DNA from: Echinarachnius parma
Lineage: Eukaryota > Echinodermata > Echinoidea > Clypeasteroida > Echinarachniidae
Assembly: GCA_037951105.1 (NCBI GenBank)
Contig: JBAMJV010008944.1
Location: 10,001-74,000 of the forward strand
Direction: 5' to 3'
Length of the DNA stretch: 64,000 nucleotides
The position numbers were made by a program, and so were the translations under genes. The notes below the pieces were generated by a model, which saw only the letters and a list, made by a program, of their open reading frames with translations, did not search any database and was not told the origin of the DNA. This document shows positions 40,650-51,399 of this stretch, in pieces. How positions within the stretch are numbered: position 1 is the first letter of the stretch; the number at the start of each line of letters is the position of its first letter.

Positions 40650-40814
40650 AAAGTGGATCACTCCCTTTAATGCATGCTTTAGAATGGTGATGCGTTTTCC
40701 AATTTTTTTCTTCTTTACTGGACACATATTTCTGTGAACTTGTTGATGGAATGGAATACTAAAGATGATAGCTTTCATTTATAAGGATACTATTTTTGGA
40801 TGGTGGTACCCTTC

Positions 40815-41579
40815 AGATTAAAAGCAAAATGTCAGTGATGTCAATGCAAGATTATAAGGATGAAATGAGAAAGCCCTTGATGTTCTGCATGAGATGGAGT
40901 CATAACACAAACACAGGCTGATGCATCTTGACATAACGTCATAGCAAGCACGCTGGGGGAACAATCATCCTGGCCCAAACCATTCTTGACATCAAGACAC
41001 GGGTAATAATCGTCAATCAACAACAAAAAATAAAATATCCTACTTAAAGCCTCAGTAAGGGATTTAAATGATAAAAACTGAAAACGGTAGGAAATCTGAA
41101 TGTGTGCCTATCCTGTACTAGTGTACACACTTACAGTAAAAGGGTAACAAATCTGTGAATCTGTGAAAAAATCTATCATTTTTGCAACAATCAAACTCTT
41201 TGTGTGAGAAAGTTCCTAGCAGGATTTTACATGCTAAAATATATCTGAAAACACAAAATGATGATGATGATAATATGGTAAGAAATTACCACGTTCACCT
41301 TTCCTTTACAGTAAAAGATCAACATTTGCGAAATGTCAGTCATTCCTGCATGTTACTTTGAATGTCCCATCTGCCAGTGCGATATCCACCATGAATGATT
41401 TAATTTGTTAGTGAAAAGGGTGGTTGACTTGAATAATCTTCTTTTGAAAAAAGGTCAAGAATCTAAAATTTGAAATGACACTTTGATTACTTTACGCCCT
41501 TCCATGTTCCTAGCTACATAAAAGAAATACCCCTGCCTGTCAAACCATTAGCCTATAACCACTAATCAAAAAGAGCTCT
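40815..41579. other. Spacer, no gene seen
   Basis: AT-rich; a short GATGATGAT run at 41,261. Nothing coding recognised. Confidence 0.35.
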
Positions 41580-42762
41580 AATGCTCTTTATAATGCACGG
41601 CCCTCTTCCTCGCATCCAAGCGATGGTAGAGGGCAATCACTGAAGATTAGTCTCAAGTGATGCCGAGTGGAGTTGAGAGGAGCGGAATTAATGGCTTTCC
41701 AGCTAGCTTCTCAGTTACGGGATCCAAAAATAAGCGCAAAGAATATTAGAAGACAATCATTGGTAATTACCCTTGATGGTTTGTAAGAGAAGTGTGTAAA
41801 TAATGACTTTTCCAGTGTTTAGACGTTTGGTTAACCGATTCAATCTTGTAGTGCCATGCACAGAGAGCACCACTTTTTACATTGTATAGCTACAGAAGAA
41901 GAATTAGAAGACAATTACTGACCATTGTCTTCAAAGGATCTTGAGTTGTAGTACTATTAATACTAATGACTTTTCTAGATTGACCCATTCAATATCCTAA
42001 TTTTATATGTACAATTTACAAAGCATACTATTTCCATGTAAAGTGTATTCAAAGGGTTAAATCATTTTTTTTAAAATAATAATAATAATGTTTCGATTTA
42101 TATAGCGCCTAATATGATTGATAATCATCTCTAAGCGATTTACAATGATATTATACAGTAGGTTAAAATAATAAGTACAAAGTAGATCTGCAGAATTAAA
42201 TATTAAAAGACAATCATTGACAATTATCCCCGAATGGGTCTTGAAGAGGCCAGGCAGTTGCATGAATGGCTTTCCAGCATTTTAGCTGTTTAATTAACCC
42301 ATTCAATTACAATCTCATTTACTGCTGACTGTGAAAATCAATATCAGTAAATTGACATGAATTTTAAAGCTCTACCGAAAAGTCAATATTTGCACAAACC
42401 ATATCTCAACATTATCGATGAAGACTATGATGCGAGTATTTCCACGATCTAGTAGATAATAACTGTAACTAGATAACAAAAATACTTAAAATATGACATT
42501 TCATGCCTTCTCAACATAATTTGTTTAACATATATATGAATCACTCCTGTCTAGTCTGTTAGCAATGAGTTAAAGTAAGTAAACCCATTATAGTCATATA
42601 GATGCAGAATAAATATTGAAAAGACAATCAGTGATGATTACCCCTGGTGGATATTGAAGAGGTAAGATAATTATATCAAGTATTATCAGTTTTTCAGTTG
42701 TGGGTTTAACACATTCACTCACATATATTGCAAAATTTATCCCATTGAACTCTTGAGCCATG

Positions 42763-43018
42763 GAGCATGGTGGCTGAGCAGTTAGAGTGCACAGGAGGTC
42801 CCGGGTTCGAACTTAGACCGGGCCATACCAAAGACTTTAAAAATGGTACCTTCTGCCTTCTAGCCAGGCGCTCGGCATTTATAGAATGGAGAAGGGAAAG
42901 TTAAACACACAGAGTTACCAGAGGACTGGCCCCCTACTGTAGTCTTCGCTACCTATGTATAGTAGAGGTGTGGGCTAGGGCTAATGAGTTGGAGAAAGCC
43001 GAATTGGCACGGGAAAGA
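42763..43018 (+). mobile_element. tRNA-derived SINE, family 1
   Basis: Head GAGCATGGTGGCTGAGCAGT then TAGAGTG (A box) and GGTTCGAAC (B box), then the same body as 1,748 and 52,332. AACTCTTGAGCCA before it and AACTCTAGAGCCA after it look like a ~13 bp target duplication of the array unit. Confidence 0.8.
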
Positions 43019-43177
43019 ATTTACCTTTTTTAACTCTAGAGCCAATATAATGCACATATGTATAACACAAAATTCCTGTATTAAAGCAATGGGTTAAATT
43101 TAAGTAGACCTATATATATTTAGAATTTATCAATATTGAACGGACAATCAATGAAGATTACCTCTGATGGATCTTGA

Positions 43178-44965
43178 AGGGCAATTCCACGATAACACCG
43201 GGACACTTCAGAACACATTTTCATTTTCCAAATGTAAATAACAAACTAAGTGTAAAGAATGAGAACAATCTTTTATTGTATATCTTTGACTGTTATCACA
43301 AGCAACTTTGAAAAAAAAAATTAATACCAAATTTTCATTTATTAATGAGTTACGCATCATTAATTACTACTGTAACACCGGGACGCAAAAAGGACATGCT
43401 TTTTTTAACACTTTACATACTGGCAAAACTCTGTGAAGTTAATGAACATTTTAAAACTTGGCTATATTTATTTGGTTTAGTAGAGACTCAATAATAATAA
43501 TTAGGTGTTAATTGGAAAAAAAATCTATCATGAAGATAATTATGAACTAGCATATCAAAAATTGTACCGTAACACCGTGACCGTAACACCGGGACCTTTG
43601 AAAGGGCATGTACAAAGTCTATGGAAAATTAGGTTGTCTTACTATACTGGCAAAACTCTGTGAAGTTAGTGAATATTCTGAAAAGTGGCTATATCGATTT
43701 GGTTAAGTAGAGACTCAATAATAATAATTGGGTGTTATTTGTAAAAAAAATCTATTATCAAGATAATTATGAACTAGAGTATACAAAATTGTACCGTAAC
43801 ACCGGGACTGTAATGTACAAAGTCTATGGAAAATCAGGTTGTCTTACTTTACTGGCAAAACTCTGTGAAGTTAGTGAACATTTTGAAAAGTGGCTATGTT
43901 GATTTGGTGTAGTAGAGACTCAATAATAATAATTGGGTGTTATTTGTAAAAAAAAACTATTATCAAGATAATTATGAACTAGAGTATACAAAATTGCACT
44001 GTAACACCGGGACTGTAATGTACAAAGTCTATGGAAAATCAGGTTGTCTTACTTTACTGGCAAAACTCTGTGAAGTTAGTGAACATTTTGAAAAGTGGCT
44101 ATGTTGATTTGGTGTAGTAGAGACTCAATAATAATAATTAGGTGTTATTTGTAAAAAAAAACTATTATCAAGATAATTATGAACTAGAGTATACAAAATT
44201 GCACTGTAACACCGGGACTGTAATGTACAAAGTCTATGGAAAATGGGTTGTCTTACTAAAAACTCAAAGCATTTTTACTTTAGGTAGTAGATCAAGCAAC
44301 AATTTAGTATGTATGCATCAAGCTACCACCCCAACATGACAGAAACTAGCTGGTCACTTTAGTATGCAGCGATTCTCTATGCTCCCTGTACTATTGCAAT
44401 GTAAGTCCCGGTGTTACAGTGACCGTAACACCGGGACCACTATTCAACCATTTTTAATTAATTAATGAAATGTCCAATCATTATTTTGATACTTGTTTAT
44501 GGTAGATATGTGTGGTCAAGATTTGGGCAATTTAAGTTTTTTGTTTGTGTTCGTAATTTTCTTACAATGCTAAAAATATCAGTTTTTACCGTAACACCAG
44601 GACAATATTCTTTATCATAAATGAATTGTTCATTGAAGCATATCAAAATGAAAAAAATGAACTTCAATGATTTTTTTAATTACATTCAACCCTAAACCTC
44701 TGAGAAAATATAATAAGTTTTTACCTCCTGTCTTACTTGCTCTTGCTACATTGATTTATTTTCAACACGTTTTCCAGACATTTGGGTGAAAATTAATTAT
44801 TCATATTTTATGCGCATATTTTAATATGTTCCTGATGTATATTTCTATTTTAAAGGTCAGACTTTAAAAATTCAGTTCTTAAGCTTTATTTTGATACCAA
44901 GATTGAAACTATCTGTCCATTTTGAAAATTTGGTGGTCATGTCCACTTTATCGTGGAATTGCCCT
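43178..44965. mobile_element. 1.8 kb TIR element with 4 bp TSD and iterated GTAACACCGGGAC
   Basis: Termini GGGCAATTCCACGATAA / TTATCGTGGAATTGCCC are flanked by TGAA on both sides; sister array units show a single TTGAAGAGG there, which supports a 4 bp duplication. GTAACACCGGGAC or a 1-2 bp variant occurs about nine times (near 43,190, 43,373, 43,568, 43,581, 43,796, 44,001, 44,206, 44,420, 44,589) plus once inverted at 44,406. Three to four 205 bp direct repeats (starting 43,616, 43,821, 44,026, 44,231) carry most of them. No long coding frame. Related to 58,299-59,046. Confidence 0.8.
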
Positions 44966-45420
44966 GAAGAGGTATTAACATTATATCAATTATAATGGCT
45001 TTTCAGCATTTGAGTTGTTTAATCCCTTGACCCATTTATTGCAAATGTATCCCATCAAACTCTAGAGCCAATGAAATGCACCTATAACAAAAACTGCTTG
45101 TATTAAGGCAATGTGTTAAAATATTAAAGTAGACCTATAATGCAGAATAAATATAATGGAGACAATCACTACCAATTACCCCTGATTGATATTGAAGAGG
45201 TATGATAATTGTATCAATTATAATGGCTTTTCAGCATTTCAGTTGATTAACCTTTTCACTGCTTTTTATTGCAAATTCCATCTACCGTAGAGCCAATTTG
45301 CATTGCACAGTACAGAAGACATAATACCTGTATTACAGGCAATGGGTTAAAATATTAAAGTAGGCCTATCAATGCAGAATAAGTATTTGAAGAGAATCAT
45401 TAAAAATAACCCCTGGGGGT

Positions 45421-46475
45421 GTTTCACAAAGATCCTAAGTTGACCTTAACTCTAAGTTGGACTTAAAAAGTATGGAAAGACTTTAGTTTCTTTGGCAAAT
45501 TATTGTAAATTATTGCATAATGAGGAGAATAGCCTTGCATATTGCATCAGTTAAAATATATCATTTTCTAATGCATGTGTTAACCCTACCATTTTATTAT
45601 CAACCCTGAAACAGCTAAATGTAAACTGTAGGCAGATGGTGCCGTAGGCATAGGAGGCAAATTGCATGCAGCTTTAGACCTCATTTTTGTTTAATTCAGA
45701 CATTCCAAAAAAATTGGCAAATTTGCCACATTTTAAAGTTGAATCATGACATTTTTTTGCAAATTATAAAATTTCAACTTCCAAGCAAAGTCAGGCAAAC
45801 AGGTTGTCAAGACCTATGAAATATCCTATTGTTTTTGTCTTGCTTATCAGGTTAAACACTAGAAAGCTGATACTAGGTGAAATGGCCTTAAGTAATTACA
45901 ATCTGAACTGGAACTTTCTCATCAATTTTCTTTGTACAATGTCCTTTTCAACTATGAATTCAGAGAATGAATACATTTACCGATTGAAATCATCACTTCA
46001 ATCAGAATGATAACTATTGTTCTATTATTACTTTAACCAATCTAATGATTATTATATATACTTGAATGTGTTGCCTCCTTTCCAATATCTTGCTCTCAAG
46101 GTGCAAATAAGCAGGACAGGAAAATATATTCACATCTAACCTAGATATATAATCATTTCATTAAAATTAAACAAGGTTACTTTTTAAAAAGTATAAAATA
46201 GAGAAGTGGGATTTGAAAGCAAGCTGAGGAAGACAAATCAGTCGGTGCTAATGGAAAATAGAGAACAAAAAGAAAATAGTGAAGGGACAAGGGGAAAAGA
46301 AAAACAAAAAAAGACACCAAATAGTATGGGTTAAATTAAATGAATGGAAAAGAGAGCAAATATGTGAAACAGAAGTGGAAATAGCAATAAGAGAAATTCA
46401 ATGACACAAATAATTAGCAACCCTTCACGAAATCTATCTTGCGAGTTTTCTCAATGTAGTGCCCTAATTAAAATC
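45421..46475. other. Spacer, no gene seen
   Basis: GGGGTGTTTCACAAAGATCC at 45,419 resembles a MITE end, but no mirrored end was found. A 68-codon frame at 45,804-46,010 has no recognisable feature. Confidence 0.3.
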
Positions 46476-46738
46476 AGTGGAACAGTTTGGGGTGATATGG
46501 GGGGACAATTACCCCTCCCCTTTGAGATATTTTCCCCTCCTCTTCGGAGTACTTGCCCCTCACGTTTGGGGTAGATGGCCCCTCCTATTCTCTACATGGG
46601 GAGCATAAAGTACATAATGTAATGTTTAATTTGGGCTCAAAGTGCCCACTTTAGTGGAAATATTGCCCCCCTCCCCTCTTTGCTTCCTCCTCCTCCCCCC
46701 CCCCCCCCCTCATTTAGTTGGACCCTACTTACGCCACT
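46476..46738. mobile_element. Possible hAT-like MITE with iterated CCCCTC words
   Basis: Starts CAGTGGAACAGTTTGGGG and ends ACCCTACTTACGCCACTG; the ends are only partly complementary. The interior has TTACCCCTCCCCTTTG-type words repeated four times and a C14 run. Confidence 0.4.
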
Positions 46739-47730
46739 GATTGGACTGTTTGAGCTGGGAGCAGTAAGCAAGGTTGTCATGCCAAGATTAACCTTTTAGC
46801 AAAGGAATTGTAAACAATTTACTACTTTATCCTTCCTGTTCAGGAAAAGGACAAGTTAATTTTCATGAGAGTCTGCTGGAAAAAAAATATTATACCTGGA
46901 AAACCAATTATTTCAGGGATCCACATTCTATAAGCAATGCTTGTTAGTCGATCCCTCAATTTCCACATTGAATTGTGTATAGTCAGATCTCTTCTGCAAT
47001 ATGTATGATAAAGTGTTTTTCTTTGTTGTTGATGGAAATTAAAAAAATAAACTTGTAATGTCTTTTAAAAAATTGAGACTTCAATGAATATACAAAAATA
47101 TTGCCAGTGAAAAATACACATGGGGCTCAAGGCTATTCAGCCAAAATAAAATGATAAAAGAGCACTGTAAATGATAATAAAGCTCAATGTGACTGTGAAA
47201 CAATATGTTTTGCCATTTGAATAGAGGCAAGCATGAACAAGTTTCATAATATTTCTTTAGATCTATATTTTAAATAAATTAAATAATTTCCTGGGTTTCA
47301 TGGAGGAAAACGACCGTCAGATGGGCTTTAATTTTTAATTTTACAATCATAAGTCTTTTACACACATTATGTGAACTTAAAATGCCAATTTCTTCAAAAC
47401 ATGAATTACCGACAAGAGCAGGGTTTTGCTATAGCCGGTCACATATAGTTATAACATGATTATGATTATGAATAATTATTATGTTCTACATTTAATGATT
47501 CCCAAATGGGTATGCGGTCACCATAAGTAGATTTTGTGACTGTGTGAGAGTTTGTAAACAAACCCAACTGAGGACACATGTTGGACACCTTGCCATACAA
47601 TTGTGGACACACCTCCAACCAAGGATGTCCTCGCTTGCCATGCCTAATGCAATTACCATTCGTACATGTATGAGTAAATGAATGTGCGGTGCACCATAAT
47701 ACCAACTGTGAGCGTTATAAATCATGGTTA
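46739..47730. other. Spacer, no gene seen
   Basis: AT-rich. Overlapping 77-79 codon frames at 47,466-47,725 have no recognisable domain. Confidence 0.3.
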
Positions 47731-47960
47731 TTATTTATTATTATTATTATTTATTCGACCAAAAAGCATTTATAATACAATGTAAAATACAACACAACTA
47801 TATATGCACAAATTACAAAAATACAAGTTACAAGACAGAAGAAAATAGTTAGAAGCAGTGTGTGGGTCAGGGTTCACAAAAGTAAAGTGCATTACTGTTG
47901 CCCTAGGGCATGTGAACCCTCACACACTGGCTCCAGAAGATGCAGCATTACGGAACATAA
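47731..47960. repeat. (TTA)n-anchored repeat, possible SINE/LINE 3' end
   Basis: TTATTATTTATTATTATTAT followed by a block with GGGTTCACAAAAGTAAAGTG and GGCATGTGAACCCT. The triplet tail resembles retroposon tails, read on the minus strand. Family undetermined. Confidence 0.35.
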
Positions 47961-48517
47961 ATAACAATAAACGTATACCTAGATATATCAACGTCCAAAT
48001 TTAGCTAAATATACTTCCACATATAATAGAGAATGCATAGATGAAATGATTATATCAATTAATGTGGCTCATACTTATATGGATTTACGGAAAATATAAG
48101 TTATATAAAGAAAACATGCACTGTATTTCGCGGTAATAAAGACATTGGACATTGGTATTACCGCTCCATCGACTAAAGCAAAGTTGCATATTAAATGATT
48201 ATTGCAACTTAATAACCTTGGTAGCCGAAATGAGCCTTTTTAACAGAGAGAATAAACTTTTTAAAATTAATAAGTTAAAGAATGATTCTAACAATTAATG
48301 TGGCTCATAAAAAGGTCATATTTATATAGATATATAATGAAAATGTACGTAATTATGAGTTATACAAATTAAACATGCTTTGTTCTACATGTTTTGCGAT
48401 AATAAAGGAATTTGGCATTAGTATTACTGCTCCCTCGACTATTTATGATAAGACCCAGACAGTGTAAAATGGCAAGGAACAATACTAAAGCGAAGTTGCA
48501 TATCAACTTATTGCAAC
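47961..48517. other. Spacer with a weak duplication
   Basis: AATGTGGCTCATA-TTATATG, CGATAATAAAG-CATT and GTATTACCGCTCC-TCGACTA words recur about 240 bp apart (48,060 and 48,300). No gene seen. Confidence 0.35.
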
Positions 48518-48955
48518 CTATTGAACAGAGAAAATACATGACTTTAAAAGGAAAAGGAATGCAGGAAAAGGTGAAAGAATGGCAGCATCTTTGACACTAG
48601 ATGGCAGACTGTTCCACACTCTAGGCAAACGACGTGATGGCGAACAAAAAAGAGATTGTGTTCTAGAAGTTAGATGCTGAAACGTCAAACTGTCAGGGTG
48701 TCGAGGATTCACAATTATGTTTCCAGAGAGCATTGCACATTCACACACATTAGATAGACATTTGAAAGAAAATGAACAAAGGAGATAATCTCTCCTTGAT
48801 GACAAAGTAAACCAATTGAGAGCTTTAAGTCTATCAGCATAGGCCATCTCACCCCTCATCTGTTTAAGTGCTATGCGCGAACCGGGTGGGCTATGTACAA
48901 AGTTTATGGGAATTTCAGAAGCTCGAAGGGAACGGGTTAATGTTATAGCCAACAT
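48518..48955 (-). pseudogene. LINE reverse-transcriptase ORF, C-terminal fragment
   Basis: The minus-strand frame contains RRDYLLCSFSFKCLSN, NPRHPDSLTFQHLTSRTQSL and RLPRVWNSLPSSVKDAAILS. The order Y-L-C-x-F-x-x-K, R-x-T-R-like, then WNSLPxxVKxA is the familiar C-terminal tail of LINE ORF2 proteins in the CR1/L2/Jockey-like clades. The RT and endonuclease domains are absent. The 5' part of the frame runs into an 80 bp TTAA element. A dead 5'-truncated insertion. Confidence 0.65.
48864..48940. mobile_element. 80 bp TTAA element, family A (48.9 kb)
   Basis: TTAAGTGCTATGCGCGAACC, GGGCTATGTACAAAGTTTAT, GGGAATTTCAGAAG and GGGAACGGGTTAA; 77 bp with both TTAA. Confidence 0.8.
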
Positions 48956-49335
48956 GTGTCGGGTTCAGTAACTGGATGACTACAGGGAGAATGGAGAGAC
49001 AAGTAAAGGCCTTCTATATTTTAAGCATACAAATCCAGGTCAACTAATAACTGCCCACAAGAGCTGTACTATTAATAGTATTATCCATTTGCCAATACAC
49101 GCCTCCAGTAACTCCATACAGGGCAGTCAATCTTTTAAGCATAACTACAGGTTATTTCATGAAAAAATTAATGAATAAAGATATCATGAAATGAATACTA
49201 ATTAATGAAATTTGTTTTAATAATTAACTACAAAATTGGTATTGTGGTAGTTCTAACAGCGGAATTATATTCCTTATTTTGGTAATGAGAGATGAATGTG
49301 CGGAGCTCCATAAAACTGTGGGTATTTCAAACTGG

Positions 49336-49674
49336 TTAATCCCTTGCGTACAGGAACACGGGGGGGGGGGGGTCACTCCCAACATGACTGGCTACGCACT
49401 CGCGTCCAAAAAAAGCGTCGAAAGGGTATCATTTTCAGCTACATGGCGTCGACGTTTTTTCCTTAAAAAGGGTTGGTTTTCAGCACTCATTAGAAAAACC
49501 CAACAAAAAGGGTACTTTTTCAGAGGTTGATGGACACGGGGGGGGGGGGGGGGGGGGGGGGGTAGCACTTTTGTATGAGAGTGACCCCCCCCCCCCCCCC
49601 CCCCCGGGGACAGGAACCTAGTTGGCTATGTACGAAGTCTACAAGATTTCAAAATATAAAAGGGAACAGATTAA
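49336..49674. mobile_element. 80 bp TTAA element, family A (49.3 kb), split by a MITE
   Basis: The left part is TTAATCCCTTGCGTACAGGA. The right part is GGAACCTAGTTGGCTATGTA, CGAAGTCTACAAGATTTC and GGAACAGATTAA. Without the insert and one 8 bp duplicate the length is 79 bp. Confidence 0.8.
49358..49609. mobile_element. MITE with poly-G ends and 8 bp target duplication
   Basis: ACAGGAAC occurs directly before (49,350-49,357) and after (49,610-49,617). The ends are CGGGGGGGGG-GTCACTC / GAGTGAC-CCCCCCCCCC. The interior has AAAAAGGGTACTTTTTC, as in 5,598-6,029. An 8 bp duplication suggests hAT-like mobilisation. Confidence 0.8.
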
Positions 49675-49761
49675 TATTTAAACCAGCATTCGTGAATTGT
49701 GAATTCCAGCCTACCTTAGTCATCTAGTCACTTCTAAATAGAAAAAAAAACATGTAAGCTG

Positions 49762-49840
49762 GAATTTGCCTACAGAAACCTAGTTGGCTCTGTACGAAGT
49801 CTACAAGATTTCAAAATATCCAAGGGAACAGTTTTGTATT
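49762..49840. mobile_element. 80 bp TTAA element, family A (49.8 kb, decayed)
   Basis: TTGCCTACAGAAACCTAGTT, GGCTCTGTACGAAGTCTACA and CCAAGGGAACAG; nearly the same variant as 49,336, perhaps duplicated with the array. Both TTAA are lost. Confidence 0.65.
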
Positions 49841-50359
49841 TAAACCAGCATTTGTGAATTCAAGCTTGCATGTTTTTTTCTATTCGGAAATGACTGGTTG
49901 ACTATGGGAGTACAGAGAGAAGAATAAAAGCCTTACATTTTAAACAATACAATCTCGGTCAGCTAATAACTGCCTCCAGAGCTGTACTTTAATCCATATT
50001 CCATCACATGCCTCCAGTTATTCCGTACAGTCCAGTAAATCTTATAAGAAAACTACAGGTTATTTTATGATAAAATGAATAAACAAAAAGATCACTATTA
50101 TGTATATTTTCTATTCAGAAGGGAGTATGGAGAGAAGAATAAAAGCCTTTGTTTTGAAATACGCAAAATCCAGGTCAGCTCAGTTCTTCCCCCAGAGCTG
50201 TACTTTTATGCATTTGCCATTACATGCCTCCAGTTATTCCATACAGTCCAGTAAATCTTACACATCCAAGCTATATCCGTTAAACCAGAAGGAGATTATG
50301 GTGCTCCTGGGCGAGGGCTTTTGTTGGCTTTTCATTCTCAAACTACAGAAACTGCTACC

Positions 50360-50438
50360 TTAACCTGTTGCCTATGCCAACCTAGTGTGTCCTGTATTAA
50401 CTATGCAGAGATTGCAACATCTTGTATGGAACAGGTTC
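50360..50438. mobile_element. 80 bp TTAA element, family A (50.4 kb)
   Basis: TTAACCTGTTGCCTATGCCA, ACCTAGTGTGTCCTG, GATTGCAACATC and GGAACAGGTTCA; 79 bp, diverged centre. Confidence 0.6.
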
Positions 50439-51399
50439 AGGCATGGCTTCAAGAGAGAGTTGAAATACCAGCTTAACTATAAAGCATCAGAATATGAATG
50501 GCACAAGGACTTTTTAACCAAAAAACAAAACAAAAATTGTTTCAGACATTAACGGTTAGTTCAAATTTAGTTAGTTTACAATCTGGGCTTCACTTTTATT
50601 TGCTTTCTTTTGCTCTATGATTTTACTAACTTGTAATATCAAAGCTGAAATACTACAAGGGAGTGTTCTGTTACTCTGAATTTAATAGGTTAATCTGCAA
50701 TCTGAAAATATGCTGTAGATCTTCTTAGCTACTTACCACCTGAATAATTAAGGCTTTTCTGTATTTAATCACTGTTATAATTTTTGGTCAATGATTGATT
50801 AAAGTGACACAGGTAAAGTGTCTAACTCCACGAAAAATACTTGGAGCTTCCTCGTTTCTCTTCTGCCGTGTTGTTTAGCTTATGGTAAGAGAAGAATAAA
50901 ATAGGGTTCGGTTTTTTCAAATGTCCCTTTAGTATGAAGATAATTATCATTGAAAATCATTATTTCAAAAGCGTTAGCTAACGGTATTGATAAAAAGTAC
51001 AATTGACGTCGCTGAATACGTCCTGCCAGCGCGCGTGTGAAATTTTCCCGACCCACTGAACTTTGAGCCTAGCGTGTGCAAATTCCATGAATTCCGTACG
51101 TCTGTAGCTGTATACACGGGTGCGGATATCGTCAAGATCAAACGGATGATAATTACTGCAACAAATCTACAACAGACCATCAGTATTCGGTGATGAAATA
51201 TGAACTCAATATTCGTTTTTTCACTAGGTAAACAGTGTTCGTTTTCTTTCAAACTTTCACAAATCTTTCAATTCTATTTTACAATGATATTGATATAGGA
51301 TTGAAGTCTCAAATGTCAGTTTGTGCAATATCTGACACTTTACACGGATCACCAATGATATATATATATGTGCAATATTCCACATTTAAAGACAAACGG
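50439..51399. other. Spacer with a CpG-containing patch
   Basis: Around 51,000-51,140 GC rises with several CpG (GCGCGCGTGTG, CCGTACG). I looked here for the missing PPCDC first exon and saw no matching G-TGS motif. No gene called. Confidence 0.3.

Larger units (their letters stand above)
32374..40670. mobile_element. 8.3 kb TTAA-site, T2/Kolobok-type element with internal gene
   Basis: Perfect 21 bp inverted termini begin TTAAAGGGAGTGATCCAC at 32,374 and end GTGGATCACTCCCTTTAA at 40,670, with TTAA on both sides. The TTAAAGGRR end and TTAA target are the published marks of T2 MITEs, which are assigned to the Kolobok group. No transposase with a DDE or THAP domain is recognisable. The interior holds GC-rich CpG-dense flanks (32.6-33.9 and 40.1-40.5 kb), a spliced gene or pseudogene (33.5-37.45 kb) and a 1.75 kb minisatellite. 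It appears to be a large non-autonomous or degenerate element. Confidence 0.75.
32090..40814. mobile_element. T2/Kolobok-like MITE, subfamily 2, split by an 8.3 kb element
   Basis: The left part (32,090-32,373) matches 13,484 onward (TTAAAGGGGACCACCAGGCA). The right part (40,671-40,814) resumes with TGCATGCTTTAGAATGGTGA and ends GGATGGTGGTACCCTTCA. Removing 32,374-40,670 plus one TTAA rejoins CAGACCCC and TGCATGCTTTAG exactly as in the uninterrupted copy at 17,697. Confidence 0.85.
41600..45420 (+). repeat. Degenerate tandem array, ~200-300 bp units, with insertions
   Basis: At least eight units start with (A/G)GACAATCA or GGCAATCA at about 41,630, 41,750, 41,910, 42,209, 42,620, 43,142, 45,160 and 45,390. 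The consensus order is ATTACCCCTGATGGAT, TTGAAGAGGTA, AATGGCTTTTCAGCATTT, AACTCTAGAGCCAAT and GTATTA-GGCAATGGGTTAAA. Different units host a SINE (42,763) and a TIR element (43,178). No unit shows a conserved reading frame. Confidence 0.65.
48980..50270 (+). repeat. Degenerate tandem array, three units
   Basis: Units at about 48,985, 49,906 and 50,110 share GGAGAGAAGAATAAAAGCCTT, AATCCAGGTCAGCT, GAGCTGTACTTTTA, ATGCCTCCAGTTATTCC and AGTAAATCTTA in order. Insertions lie between them. Confidence 0.65.

Noticed and set aside
45419-45800. MITE beginning GGGGTGTTTCACAAAGATCC
   Set aside because: Only one end is recognisable; no mirrored terminus found within 2 kb.
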